A stretch of 8,034 nucleotides of DNA from an uncultured Parabacteroides sp. (GCA_900770835.1 CAAGLQ010000295.1:1-8034), one strand, 5' to 3'. Positions 1 through 6,849 are shown, counted from the stretch's first letter. The notes: generated by a model not told the origin, from the letters alone. Translations and numbers: made by a program.

Positions 1-104
1 TTTCTTATTTCCGTCTGCTAAGATACAAAATATTTATCACATTGACAATCAATTCGTTGGATTTTTAATCTAATTTCGAGACTATCCCTATAATAGCTAA
101 TGAG

Positions 105-572
105 GTGTTTGGAGATTGGAATTCTCAAGATGCAGTGATAAAAGCTGCTAACTATTGCGCTGATTTAAGAGAGAAGTGTTTGGCGGAAAGACGTAGTTTT
201 ATTTTTGAGACCGTTATGTCAGCCAGCGACAAGGTTGATTTTATTTTACGAGCCAAAGAGGCAGGATTCTTTATTCGTGTGTTTTTTATTGCAACATCAA
301 ATCCGGCTATCAATGCGGCTCGTATTGCGGGAAGAGTTATGCAAGGAGGACATGATGTTCCTATAGCGAAAATAATCTCACGTTATAGAAAATCCATCTT
401 GAATTGCAAAATCATCTCCTCCATCGTTGATCGGCTGTATGTTTATGATAATTCCATAGATGGGGAAGAGGCAAAACTGCAATTTCGTTTGGTAGATGGC
501 ATGATGGGAAAGATGTATGTAACCCACGTGCCGTTGTGGGCGCAGGCCATATTACCTGATACGGAAGATTAA
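105..572 (+). pseudogene. Zeta-toxin-like kinase, N-terminally truncated (P-loop missing)
   Basis: The 155 residues match the middle and C-terminal parts of zeta-toxin / predicted ABC-type ATPase kinases. Visible family marks are FGDWNS (2-7), LREKCL (21-26), FIFETVMS (32-39), an AKEAGF...FFIATSNPAIN strand-helix unit (50-70), ARIAGRV and GGHDV (71-85), RYRKSI (93-98) and YDNS (114-117). Full-length relatives begin with a GxxGxGKS/T nucleotide-binding loop some tens of residues before FGDW; none is present. The start used is GTG at 105. Homology seems to run upstream in the same frame (IIANEVFGDWN) back to an in-frame TAA at 66-68, and the other two forward frames are also stopped at 19-21 and 71-73. 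The protein is therefore probably inactive, either a decayed gene or one broken by a frameshift upstream of this window. No antitoxin gene is visible. The RelA/SpoT-like gene begins 11 bases downstream, so the two may have been co-transcribed. Family assignment is fairly sure; loss of function is inferred. Confidence 0.62.
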
Positions 573-583
573 AATACAATAAC

Positions 584-1480
584 ATGGTGAATGAGCCAAT
601 TAAGATATTGGATAAGATTGCGCAACGATTAGAATCTATGTTAGCTACGCAATTAAATAATTGTGGCCTGATGTTTCGTCTGTTTTCACGGGTGAAGACA
701 GCACGTTCATTGAGCCATAAGATGCGTATTAAGGGGGAGAAATACCGCTCTGGAAAGGCATTGATACAGGACATGATTGGTTTGCGTATCGTGGCCTACT
801 TTCAGGATGATGTGGAAGCCTTAGCCACCTATTTCAGTTATGGGGAGGCGGTGGGTACCTCTATTGATGAACTCGACTCTTCCACCTTCTGCCCACAACG
901 ACTGAATTTAACCTGCCCGTTACCGGAAGAGTTTGTCGCTGATTTCAGGAAGGCATTACCCGTGGAGTATGCACCTTATATTGATAATACCTATGAGATT
1001 CAGATTCGTACCGTTTTCTCTGAGGGATGGCATGAGGTAGAGCATGACCTGCGCTACAAATGCAAGTCCGATTGGAAAAACTGCGAGCCCTATTCCCGTG
1101 TGTTGAATGGGGTAATCGCCACCTTGGAGACGGCTGAGTGGAACATGAAGATGCTCTTCGATCAGATGGCGCATACCAACCTGCAAACGAAGAACTATCG
1201 AGCCATGTTGCGCAACAAGATGCACCTGCGTATCGAAGGAGAGGATTTCTCGGAGGAGGTGAGCAATTTTTTGTTGCAGCATCCAGAGGTAGCTGAGCAG
1301 ATTCTGAAAACAGATCGGTTAGTCATCCTGTTGGCACTGCTCAACCATAAGAGGTCAATCCCCTTGACCTATGATGTGTTGCTCTTCCTCATCAACCGCA
1401 TCGAGCAGATCAGCAAAGAGCTACAAGCCTTGGAGCCCCAAGAGACCCAGTCCCTCTTGAATGCATTTTTGAGGTCGTAG
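584..1480 (+). CDS. RelA/SpoT-domain protein (synthetase-only, small alarmone synthetase-like)
   Basis: The 298-residue protein carries one RelA/SpoT nucleotidyltransferase domain and neither the HD hydrolase domain nor the TGS/ACT domains of long Rel enzymes. Family marks are the basic segment SRVKTARSLSHKMRIKGEKY (35-54), IQDMIGLRIVAYFQDD (61-76) with D63 at the expected metal position, and YEIQIRTVFSEGWHEVEHDLRYK (137-159) with E138 as the second catalytic acid. Known members transfer pyrophosphate from ATP to a guanosine nucleotide (ppGpp/pppGpp), and toxic variants make other products or modify tRNA. The guanine-binding motif normally read as GYRSLH is not present: the corresponding stretch is TFCPQRLNL (101-109), so the acceptor may differ. 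The C-terminal half (about 165-298) is helical and resembles nothing I recognise. ATG at 584 follows the zeta remnant by 11 bases, without a clear Shine-Dalgarno. The domain call is firm; alarmone synthesis is inferred, and a toxin or defence role is only suggested by context. Confidence 0.85.
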   Translation: MVNEPIKILDKIAQRLESMLATQLNNCGLMFRLFSRVKTARSLSHKMRIKGEKYRSGKALIQDMIGLRIVAYFQDDVEALATYFSYGEAVGTSIDELDSSTFCPQRLNLTCPLPEEFVADFRKALPVEYAPYIDNTYEIQIRTVFSEGWHEVEHDLRYKCKSDWKNCEPYSRVLNGVIATLETAEWNMKMLFDQMAHTNLQTKNYRAMLRNKMHLRIEGEDFSEEVSNFLLQHPEVAEQILKTDRLVILLALLNHKRSIPLTYDVLLFLINRIEQISKELQALEPQETQSLLNAFLRS

Positions 1481-1514
1481 TAACAAATATAAACTATACT
1501 ATACAAATTGAATC

Positions 1515-1718
1515 ATGTATTTAGGCAAAAGGCATGAGTGGGAGGAGCGTACACGATGGGGCGTCTGAGGATACAGGCGCAATGCGTGCTTATGCCGCAC
1601 AGCAAAAAAAACGCTGAAAGCGACGGATATATTCAAGTTCCCTTGGGACTCATCGGAAAGTGAGGTAAAAAAGGCTACGAAAGCCGATTTTGATAGGATG
1701 GAGAAGATGTTTGGATGA
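1515..1718 (+). pseudogene. Small phage tail-assembly-like protein, read through two homopolymer frameshifts
   Basis: Reading from ATG at 1515 gives MYLGKRHEWEERTRWGV and a TGA at 1566-1568. The next frame supplies IQAQCVLMPHSKK (1571-1609), and the first frame resumes with TLKATDIFKFPWD and ends DRMEKMFG at TGA 1716-1718. Adding one G to the G4 run at 1558-1561 and removing one A from the A8 run at 1604-1611 restores a single continuous 67-residue protein. The pattern W-E-x-R-x-R-W, then a short hydrophobic stretch, P-H-x-K-K, K-x-T-D-(I/L)-x-x-F-P-W-(D/E) and a charged tail is what I associate with small Bacteroidota prophage proteins in the tail-assembly-chaperone position; this family link is from memory and unverified. 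The gene starts 34 bases after the RelA/SpoT-like stop. It is either a recent pseudogene, a pair of sequencing errors at homopolymers, or less likely a recoded gene. Neighbouring structural phage genes are absent. Confidence 0.5.
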
Positions 1719-1826
1719 TCAATTCTTGATCGCCTTATATAAAGATACGTAAAAGGCGATTACAAAAACAACACAAGCTGCTTTAGCGAGGAATGAGCCG
1801 ATAGTGTATAAAATGGATGCTAACAT
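1719..1826 (-). CDS. Tiny single-pass membrane protein (35 residues), unknown function
   Basis: On the - strand, ATG at 1826 opens a 35-codon frame ending at TGA (plus-strand TCA 1719-1721). It begins MLASILYTIGSFLAK, continues with a hydrophobic stretch (AACVVFVIAFYVSLY, about 16-30) and ends KAIKN, so one membrane span followed by a short basic tail is likely. It starts 19 bases after the stop of the 50-residue - strand gene and could be translated from the same transcript. Its stop abuts the stop of the + strand phage-like gene at the palindrome TGATCA (1716-1721), which serves both strands. I recognise no family. Size and character would fit a holin-like, small-toxin or regulatory membrane peptide, but nothing decides between these. 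A chance frame in AT-rich DNA is possible; the tandem arrangement of two membrane peptides behind a promoter-like site argues mildly for a real gene. Confidence 0.35.
   Translation of the reverse strand: MLASILYTIGSFLAKAACVVFVIAFYVSLYKAIKN
1729..1760. repeat. 8-base inverted repeat with 16-base loop
   Basis: ATCGCCTT (1729-1736) and AAGGCGAT (1753-1760) are exact reverse complements. They sit near the 3' end of the 35-residue minus-strand frame. A hairpin in its mRNA is possible, but the loop is long and no T run follows, so it is not called a terminator. Confidence 0.35.
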
Positions 1827-1845
1827 GGAAAGAATGTTTTTGGTT

Positions 1846-1998
1846 TCAGAAAATATTATCCGGTTCACACTTATTGCAACCGTTCCCAATAGCCGACTTA
1901 GCCGACTTGATTAGAAACAATATTACACCAACGATCATCAGCACGCCAAGTAGCTTGCCGAAGATAATCCATGCTATGTGTAATAAGTAGTCAAACAT
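1846..1998 (-). CDS. Small single-pass membrane protein (50 residues) with CxxC tail, unknown function
   Basis: On the - strand, ATG at 1998 opens a 50-codon frame ending at TGA (plus-strand TCA 1846-1848). The N-terminus MFDYLLHIAWIIFGK is amphipathic or hydrophobic. Residues 16-30 (LLGVLMIVGVILFLI) form a clear membrane segment. The polar tail holds a tandem KSAKSA and a CNKC pair (41-44) before EPDNIF. The frame is preceded by TAGCTTTG (2020-2013 on the - strand), a match to the Bacteroidota -7 consensus TAnnTTTG, about 14 bases before the ATG. The neighbour downstream is another tiny membrane protein, so the two form a putative minus-strand mini-operon set between + strand genes. No family is recognised. 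The membrane segment and promoter-like site support a real gene; the short length and AT-rich context (about 23-27% G+C in the two 60-base lines I counted) keep confidence modest. Confidence 0.42.
   Translation of the reverse strand: MFDYLLHIAWIIFGKLLGVLMIVGVILFLIKSAKSAIGNGCNKCEPDNIF
1891..1908. repeat. Tandem 9-base duplication (AGCCGACTT x2)
   Basis: AGCCGACTT occurs twice head to tail at 1891-1899 and 1900-1908. It lies in frame inside the 50-residue minus-strand gene, where it encodes KSAKSA just after the membrane segment, so it changes length without breaking the reading frame. Confidence 0.8.
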
Positions 1999-2012
1999 TG
2001 CAATATTTTTCA

Positions 2013-2041
2013 CAAAGCTATGAATAATTTATCATAGCAAG
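2013..2041 (-). promoter_or_regulatory. Putative minus-strand promoter for the small membrane genes
   Basis: Read on the - strand, CTTG (2041-2038), a 17-base spacer and TAGCTTTG (2020-2013) resemble the Bacteroidota promoter (TTTG near -33, TAnnTTTG near -7). Transcription would start roughly 5-8 bases before the ATG at 1998. The spacer is slightly short and the -33 match is weak. An imperfect inverted repeat (TATGA 2019-2023 / TCATA 2032-2036) falls between the two boxes and could be an operator, though it is short and AT-rich. Confidence 0.4.
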
Positions 2042-2158
2042 ATTCAGTTTGACACTAAAAATAACGTGTCATCTGCATTTTCGGGAATAAATACATTGTC
2101 TACTGTTTCAGCTAATGAAGAAGAACCAGTGAAATCAGGAAAAGACAAGCAGGCATAG
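2024..2158 (+). other. Open frame without start codon, possible gene-end remnant
   Basis: From the TGA at 2021-2023 to the TAG at 2156-2158 the frame is open for 44 codons but contains no ATG or GTG at a sensible position. The product reads like a natural protein C-terminus: FDTKNNVSSAFSGINTLS followed by an acidic-basic tail (ANEEEPVKSGKDKQA). I recognise no family. It may be the 3' scrap of a gene whose front was deleted, or chance. Confidence 0.2.
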
Positions 2159-2171
2159 CTGCAATTTTTGT

Positions 2172-2179
2172 TACCTTTG
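2172..2179 (+). promoter_or_regulatory. Putative promoter -7 element for mod-res-rhuM
   Basis: TACCTTTG exactly fits the Bacteroidota -7 consensus TAnnTTTG and lies 29 bases upstream of the mod ATG, giving a leader of about 20-25 bases. No good TTTG box is seen 19-21 bases further upstream, so strength is uncertain. It is the best candidate for driving the three-gene restriction operon. Confidence 0.45.
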
Positions 2180-2208
2180 CGACTGACGAGATAAGAGACA
2201 AACGAATT

Positions 2209-4146
2209 ATGCCTACACTTCATTGGATCGGAAAAGAGCGGATAGTGAATCATCATGCGGAAGTGCCATTCCGTGTGCTGGAGCATCAATATGGTTTTCG
2301 GGGAGACAATCCTGACAACCGAACGGAGACCCACAGTGGCAACAAGATCATCCACGGTGATAATCTGGAGGCCTTGAAGGCGTTGCTCCCGGAATATGAG
2401 GGCAAGATTGATTGCATTTATATCGATCCCCCTTACAACACGGGCAATGAGGGATGGGTCTATAATGACAACGTGAACGATCCACATATCCGGAAGTGGT
2501 TGAAAGAGGTGGTTGGAGCAGAAGGAGAAGACCTCACAAGGCATGATAAATGGGCGTGCATGATGTATCCCCGATTGCTCCTCATGCGCCAGCTGCTCTC
2601 AGAGAACGGTGCGATCTTCATCAGCAATGACGACAATGAGCAACAGACGCTCAGGGCTATTTGCGACGAGATCTTTGGCCGCAACTGTTTTGTCAACAAC
2701 ATCATTTGGCAAAAAACCTATTCTCCGAGAAATGATTCGGATGGAATACCGGATTCCACGGACTATATCACTGTCTATAGTAAAAGACCGAAATGGAATC
2801 CTAACAAGCTGGAACGAACAGAGGAGATGGATGCATCTTATAAGAACATTGACAATGATGTGATGCCATGGACAAGTTCAGATGCCTGTGCTTCAGAAGC
2901 AGCGACTCACCAAGGGATGGTCTATGCCATACAGCATCCTTTCACCGGAAGAATGATTTATCCATATGTTAATGGCCATTGGCGATACGGCCAAGATGAG
3001 ATGCTGCAAATCATGAATGGCTGGTGCACCTATGAATTGCGTGATTTGCATGACGATGAGGAACGGGCTAAGGTTTGCAACGTTAGCCTTGAAGAGATCC
3101 GCAAAGGGGTGAAAGGCATCGTACTGAAACATTCGCTGGAAGACTCTCAAGAGGCCGCTCAGCAAGTGTATGACCGAGGACAATGGCCCCGATTCTATTT
3201 CACCAATGGCGGAAAAGGTGGTATTCGTCGTAAAACCTATTTAAATGCTGTTGAAGGCAAGTTAGTCACCGATTTCTGGCCTTTTTCAGAGGTGGGTCAC
3301 ACCGACGAGGCTAAAAAGGAGCTGAAGCGCATCTTCGAAGGAAACATTCCTTTTGATACCCCCAAGCCTTCACGCTTGGTGCAGCGCATCGTGGAGATAG
3401 CTACGAACGAGTGTTCCATCGTTTTGGATTGTTTCGCCGGTAGTGGCACGACCGCACATGCCGTGATGCAGCAGAACAAGAAAGATAATGGAAACCGCAA
3501 GTTTCTGCTCGTAGAGATGATGGACTATGCTGAATCTACCACGGCTGAACGGGTAAGGAGGGTGATAACAGGCTATCCTTTCCAAGGCAAGAAGGAGGAG
3601 GAAATCTACTCCAAAAAGCTAACGCCGAAGAATCTGGCCAAAGGAGCGAAGCTGATCGAGGAGGCAGAGCAAGCGATCGAAGCGAATAAGTGGAGGTATG
3701 ACAAGATCAGCAAGCCGAAGATCGAAGACAACTGCTTGAAGGTGATTGGCACCCTGATCTACGAAGAGCGGATGCAGGGTCTTGGCGGAGCCTTCGACTA
3801 TTATGAGCTGGGCGATCCGTTGTTCCTTGCGGACGGCAACCTGAACGAGGCGGTGGGCATCAGCAAACTGCGGGAGTATATCTACTACACCGAGACACAT
3901 CAGCATCTGACCCGTCAGCAGGAGGCGGATCACCCCTATCTGCTGGACTATGCAGACGGCACGGGCTACTTCTTCTTTTATGAGCCTGACCGCATGACCG
4001 TCCTTTCGCACGACACGCTCAGCATCGTACCTCTTCGAGCAGACCACTACGTGATCTATGCTGATGCTTGCGCCATCAGCACTGAACAGTTGGCCGAGCT
4101 GAACATCAGCTTCAAGAAAATCCCTCGTGACATCCAAAAATTCTAA
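2209..4146 (+). CDS. mod: Type III restriction-modification DNA methyltransferase (Mod, adenine-N6)
   Basis: The 645-residue protein transfers a methyl group from S-adenosylmethionine to adenine in its recognition site and gives the Mod-Res complex its sequence specificity. The order of motifs is that of beta-class N6/N4 methyltransferases used by type III systems: catalytic DPPY at 73-76 (IYIDPPYNTGNEG) comes first, and the AdoMet-binding FAGSGTT (409-415, in LDCFAGSGTTAHAVM) comes much later. KPSRLVQRIVEIAT (386-399) precedes that loop, as usual. Residues from about 160 to 340 between the two catalytic parts form the target-recognition region. The C-terminal 180 residues contain no motif I can name. 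ATG at 2209 is chosen because MPTLHWIGKE is a typical beginning for this family. Length is normal and all key motifs are intact. There is no simple-sequence repeat that would make it phase-variable. The recognition part is AT-richer than the rest (about 40% G+C at 2701-2880 against 58% at 3781-3960). Confidence 0.95.
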   Translation: MPTLHWIGKERIVNHHAEVPFRVLEHQYGFRGDNPDNRTETHSGNKIIHGDNLEALKALLPEYEGKIDCIYIDPPYNTGNEGWVYNDNVNDPHIRKWLKEVVGAEGEDLTRHDKWACMMYPRLLLMRQLLSENGAIFISNDDNEQQTLRAICDEIFGRNCFVNNIIWQKTYSPRNDSDGIPDSTDYITVYSKRPKWNPNKLERTEEMDASYKNIDNDVMPWTSSDACASEAATHQGMVYAIQHPFTGRMIYPYVNGHWRYGQDEMLQIMNGWCTYELRDLHDDEERAKVCNVSLEEIRKGVKGIVLKHSLEDSQEAAQQVYDRGQWPRFYFTNGGKGGIRRKTYLNAVEGKLVTDFWPFSEVGHTDEAKKELKRIFEGNIPFDTPKPSRLVQRIVEIATNECSIVLDCFAGSGTTAHAVMQQNKKDNGNRKFLLVEMMDYAESTTAERVRRVITGYPFQGKKEEEIYSKKLTPKNLAKGAKLIEEAEQAIEANKWRYDKISKPKIEDNCLKVIGTLIYEERMQGLGGAFDYYELGDPLFLADGNLNEAVGISKLREYIYYTETHQHLTRQQEADHPYLLDYADGTGYFFFYEPDRMTVLSHDTLSIVPLRADHYVIYADACAISTEQLAELNISFKKIPRDIQKF

Positions 4147-4151
4147 ACACC

Positions 4152-6806
4152 ATGCAGCTGAAACAATATCAACAGCAGACGCTCCGAGACTTGGAGCAAT
4201 ACATCGAGCAGCTCAACCACAGTCAGAGCCTCACGGAGGCCTTTGCCCGCTATTGGGAAGACAGAGGCGTTTCGCTGAACGTTAAGGTGGGAGATTGGTT
4301 GCATCCCTATGTGAATACCGTCGGCGGTGTGCCGCGTGTGACCTTGAAGGTACCCACGGCTGGAGGCAAGACCTTCATTGCTTGCCATGCTGTGAAGCGG
4401 GTGATGGATCGCTTGCAGACCGATGCCCGAAACCGGGTGGTGGCCTGGTTCGTGCCGAGTGATACCATCTTGAAACAGACATTGGAGAAGCTACAAGACC
4501 CCTCTCACCCTTATCGCCATGCGCTCGACGCTTTGTTTGCGAGCCAAGTGACGGTGATCGACAAGGAGGCGGCTCTTATGGGGCAAGGACTCAGCCCTGC
4601 TGAACTGAGGGATAACTTGACAATTCTCGTGCTCAGTGCCCAGTCGTTCGTGGAGACCATTCGAGCCAAGAAAGAGACAAGTGCAGAACAGGCGAAACCC
4701 CGTGCGTTCAGGGAGAATGGTAATTTCCTGGAACACACGCAGCATTATATCTATCCTGAGCGTTTGATCGAGGGGATTGACCCTTCGGCGTTGATACAGG
4801 TGATCGCCCAGCAGAATCCGCTGGTGATCGTGGACGAGAGCCACAACTTCAAGGCGGATTTGCGTGTCGAGCTGATGAGGAATCTCAACCCAAGGTTTAT
4901 TCTCGAATTGACGGCCACGCCGCGAGACAACAGCAATATCGTGTCGTTCATTGATGCCATGCAGCTGAAGCGGGAAAACATGGTGAAGCTACCCGTGGTG
5001 GTCGAGAACAGGCAATCAGCCAAAGACGTGCTGGTGAATGCGATTCGCATGAGAAACAGCTTGGAGCAGCACGCCAAGGAGATGGAACAGCAAGGAGGTC
5101 GGCATATCCGCCCAATAGTCCTGTTTCAAGCACAGCCCAAATCTGACGAGGATAACATTACCTTCGACAAGATAAAGAAGACGCTTATCAGTCTCAACAT
5201 CCCTGAAAACGAGATCAAGATCAAGACGGCGAATAGGGATGAGCTGAAAGGGATCGACTTGATGAGCCGAGATTGCGAGGTGCGCTACATCATCACGGTC
5301 AATGCACTGAAAGAGGGGTGGGACTGTCCTTTCGCTTACATTCTCGCCACGCTGGCCAACCGGACGAGCCGAGTGGAAGTGGAGCAAATTTTGGGCCGTA
5401 TCTTGCGCCAGCCCTACACCACGCAGCACGCCAATCCGTTGCTCAACCTCTGCTATGTATTCACTTGCAGTAACGACTTTCGTGAAACCGTCGAAGGCAT
5501 CATCCACTCACTGCAAAGGGCGGGATTCAGCAAGAGGGATTTCAGGGAGTTGACTCCCACGGAGGCTACGGCGAATAAGAGATCGGAGCCCCGGCAGACC
5601 GACCTTTTCGAGGAAGCAGCCTGGCAAGAGGCGGAAGCGCAAGAGGATAGCATGGAGATGACTGACGAGGAGCGAGAGGCCGTAAAAGAGCAACTGAATG
5701 GCTCAAATGCGGAGAGGCAGGTCAGTGAGCAACAAAAACATGCCTTGCAAGAAAGCGAGGACTATAACCGACAGATCAACGAGCAGCAGCAAGCGGGAGC
5801 AACTGACGAGCTGGCTGCCCTAATACCTCAGGAAATGGCATACACAATAAACGATGACTATAGAGATGTAGCGGCGGCCATGAAGCTGCCCCGATTCTAC
5901 AAGAAAACAACAGCCTCTCTGTTTCATGACGAGGAGTGGATCCCTTTGGAAAAGTCCATGCTGAATGTGGGATTCGACCTTGCCTTCAAGGATGCGTCTG
6001 TTGACTTGACAATTGTTAAACCATCAGGCACGCTTATCGATCTCTCGCTGACAGGTGATGACTATGTGCCCGTGCGTCGTAACAACCAGCGAGTGATCGA
6101 TGCTGTCCGCAGGGAATACATAGGCAAGCCCACTATCCTGCAGAAGAAACTATTGAGCGGACAGGTCGCAAGGATGATTAAGATCGACTATCTGCCTGAG
6201 CCCGATATCATCCGCTATGTGGAGAGGGTCATCGCAGGGCGAGATGCAGACGAGATCACCAGCTTGATTGATAACATCTATCAGACACAAGATGCTATTC
6301 AACGCAAGATTGAGATCCAGCTCGAAGAGCACCGAAGGAAGTTGTTTCAGCAGTGGCTCAATACGGGACGCATCCGCTTACAGCCAGACTATACCTTTAT
6401 CGAACGCATCACCATTGCCCGTGAGGTATTGGTGGGCTTGGAAAAGGGGCTTTATGCGGCGGAGGAGACAGTCAATGATTTTGAGTATGAGGTGCTCTCC
6501 GCTATTTCGGACAATGAGAATGTCCTCTTTTGGCATCGTAATCGGGAGAAAAAGGATTTCTCGATCAATGGCTTCATCAATCACTATCCTGACTTCATCG
6601 TCCGTATGCGTTCGGGTAGGACATTGTTGATCGAGACCAAGGGCGAATATCTGACCAATGAAGACACAAGAAATAAGATTTGGCTCGGCAACAAGTGGGC
6701 AGATCTTGCTGGTAACGACTATCGCTATTTCATGGTCTTCCCAAACAGGGAGGTGGATGGTGCCATCACGACCAAGGAACTTGTTGGCATACTTGATGAG
6801 CTATGA
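4152..6806 (+). CDS. res: Type III restriction enzyme Res subunit (SF2 helicase plus PD-(D/E)xK nuclease)
   Basis: This 884-residue protein is the ATP-dependent translocase and nuclease partner of Mod. Superfamily 2 motifs appear in order: Walker A VPTAGGKT (67-74), VPSDTIL (101-107), Walker B DESH (228-231, in VIVDESHNF), TATP (254-257), EGWD (388-391) and motif VI QILGRILRQP (412-421). Residues about 480-560 are acidic and glutamine-rich and probably act as a linker. The C-terminal nuclease shows P813-D814 and ETK (828-830) in YPDFIVRMRSGRTLLIETKG, the PD-(D/E)xK arrangement, with both catalytic parts intact. Known type III enzymes cut unmethylated DNA some 25-27 bases from the site after Mod-guided translocation between two sites. 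ATG at 4152 lies 5 bases after the mod stop, so the two genes are surely co-transcribed and probably translationally coupled, although there is no Shine-Dalgarno. Length is close to the family norm. The system appears complete and potentially active. Confidence 0.95.
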   Translation: MQLKQYQQQTLRDLEQYIEQLNHSQSLTEAFARYWEDRGVSLNVKVGDWLHPYVNTVGGVPRVTLKVPTAGGKTFIACHAVKRVMDRLQTDARNRVVAWFVPSDTILKQTLEKLQDPSHPYRHALDALFASQVTVIDKEAALMGQGLSPAELRDNLTILVLSAQSFVETIRAKKETSAEQAKPRAFRENGNFLEHTQHYIYPERLIEGIDPSALIQVIAQQNPLVIVDESHNFKADLRVELMRNLNPRFILELTATPRDNSNIVSFIDAMQLKRENMVKLPVVVENRQSAKDVLVNAIRMRNSLEQHAKEMEQQGGRHIRPIVLFQAQPKSDEDNITFDKIKKTLISLNIPENEIKIKTANRDELKGIDLMSRDCEVRYIITVNALKEGWDCPFAYILATLANRTSRVEVEQILGRILRQPYTTQHANPLLNLCYVFTCSNDFRETVEGIIHSLQRAGFSKRDFRELTPTEATANKRSEPRQTDLFEEAAWQEAEAQEDSMEMTDEEREAVKEQLNGSNAERQVSEQQKHALQESEDYNRQINEQQQAGATDELAALIPQEMAYTINDDYRDVAAAMKLPRFYKKTTASLFHDEEWIPLEKSMLNVGFDLAFKDASVDLTIVKPSGTLIDLSLTGDDYVPVRRNNQRVIDAVRREYIGKPTILQKKLLSGQVARMIKIDYLPEPDIIRYVERVIAGRDADEITSLIDNIYQTQDAIQRKIEIQLEEHRRKLFQQWLNTGRIRLQPDYTFIERITIAREVLVGLEKGLYAAEETVNDFEYEVLSAISDNENVLFWHRNREKKDFSINGFINHYPDFIVRMRSGRTLLIETKGEYLTNEDTRNKIWLGNKWADLAGNDYRYFMVFPNREVDGAITTKELVGILDEL

Positions 6807-6834
6807 TGACATGGCTAAGGATTACGTTGAATAA

Positions 6835-6840
6835 AGGAGG
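6835..6840 (+). promoter_or_regulatory. Strong Shine-Dalgarno site of rhuM
   Basis: AGGAGG (within AAAGGAGG, 6833-6840) ends 9 bases before the rhuM ATG. Such a full match is unusual next to mod and res, which have none, and it fixes the start at 6850. A seven-codon frame (MAKDYVE, 6811-6834) ends with a TAA overlapping the first A bases of this site. Confidence 0.7.
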
Positions 6841-6849
6841 GAAAAAACG

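Noticed and set aside
1604..1611. Programmed frameshifting at A8 as the sole explanation of the phage-like gene
   Set aside because: Restoring the protein needs two shifts in opposite directions at two different sites, which fits two indels or base-call errors better than a single recoding event.
1729..1760. Terminator between the converging small genes
   Set aside because: The 8-base inverted repeat has a 16-base loop, no T run, and lies inside the 35-codon frame.
2044..2544. 166-codon minus-strand frame overlapping the mod start
   Set aside because: Most of it is antisense to the well-supported mod gene and the protein has no recognisable features; it is a shadow frame.
3619..4137. 172-codon minus-strand frame inside mod
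   Set aside because: It lies fully within the coding region of mod, has no promoter or ribosome site, and its protein looks like a reverse-frame artefact.
2209..4146. Phase-variable mod (phasevarion) through simple repeats
   Set aside because: I found no tetra- or pentanucleotide tract in the gene; the longest run noticed is A6 near 2711, so no switching mechanism is visible.
5016..5507. 163-codon minus-strand frame inside res
   Set aside because: It is antisense to the conserved helicase motifs of res, so its openness reflects codon use of the real gene.
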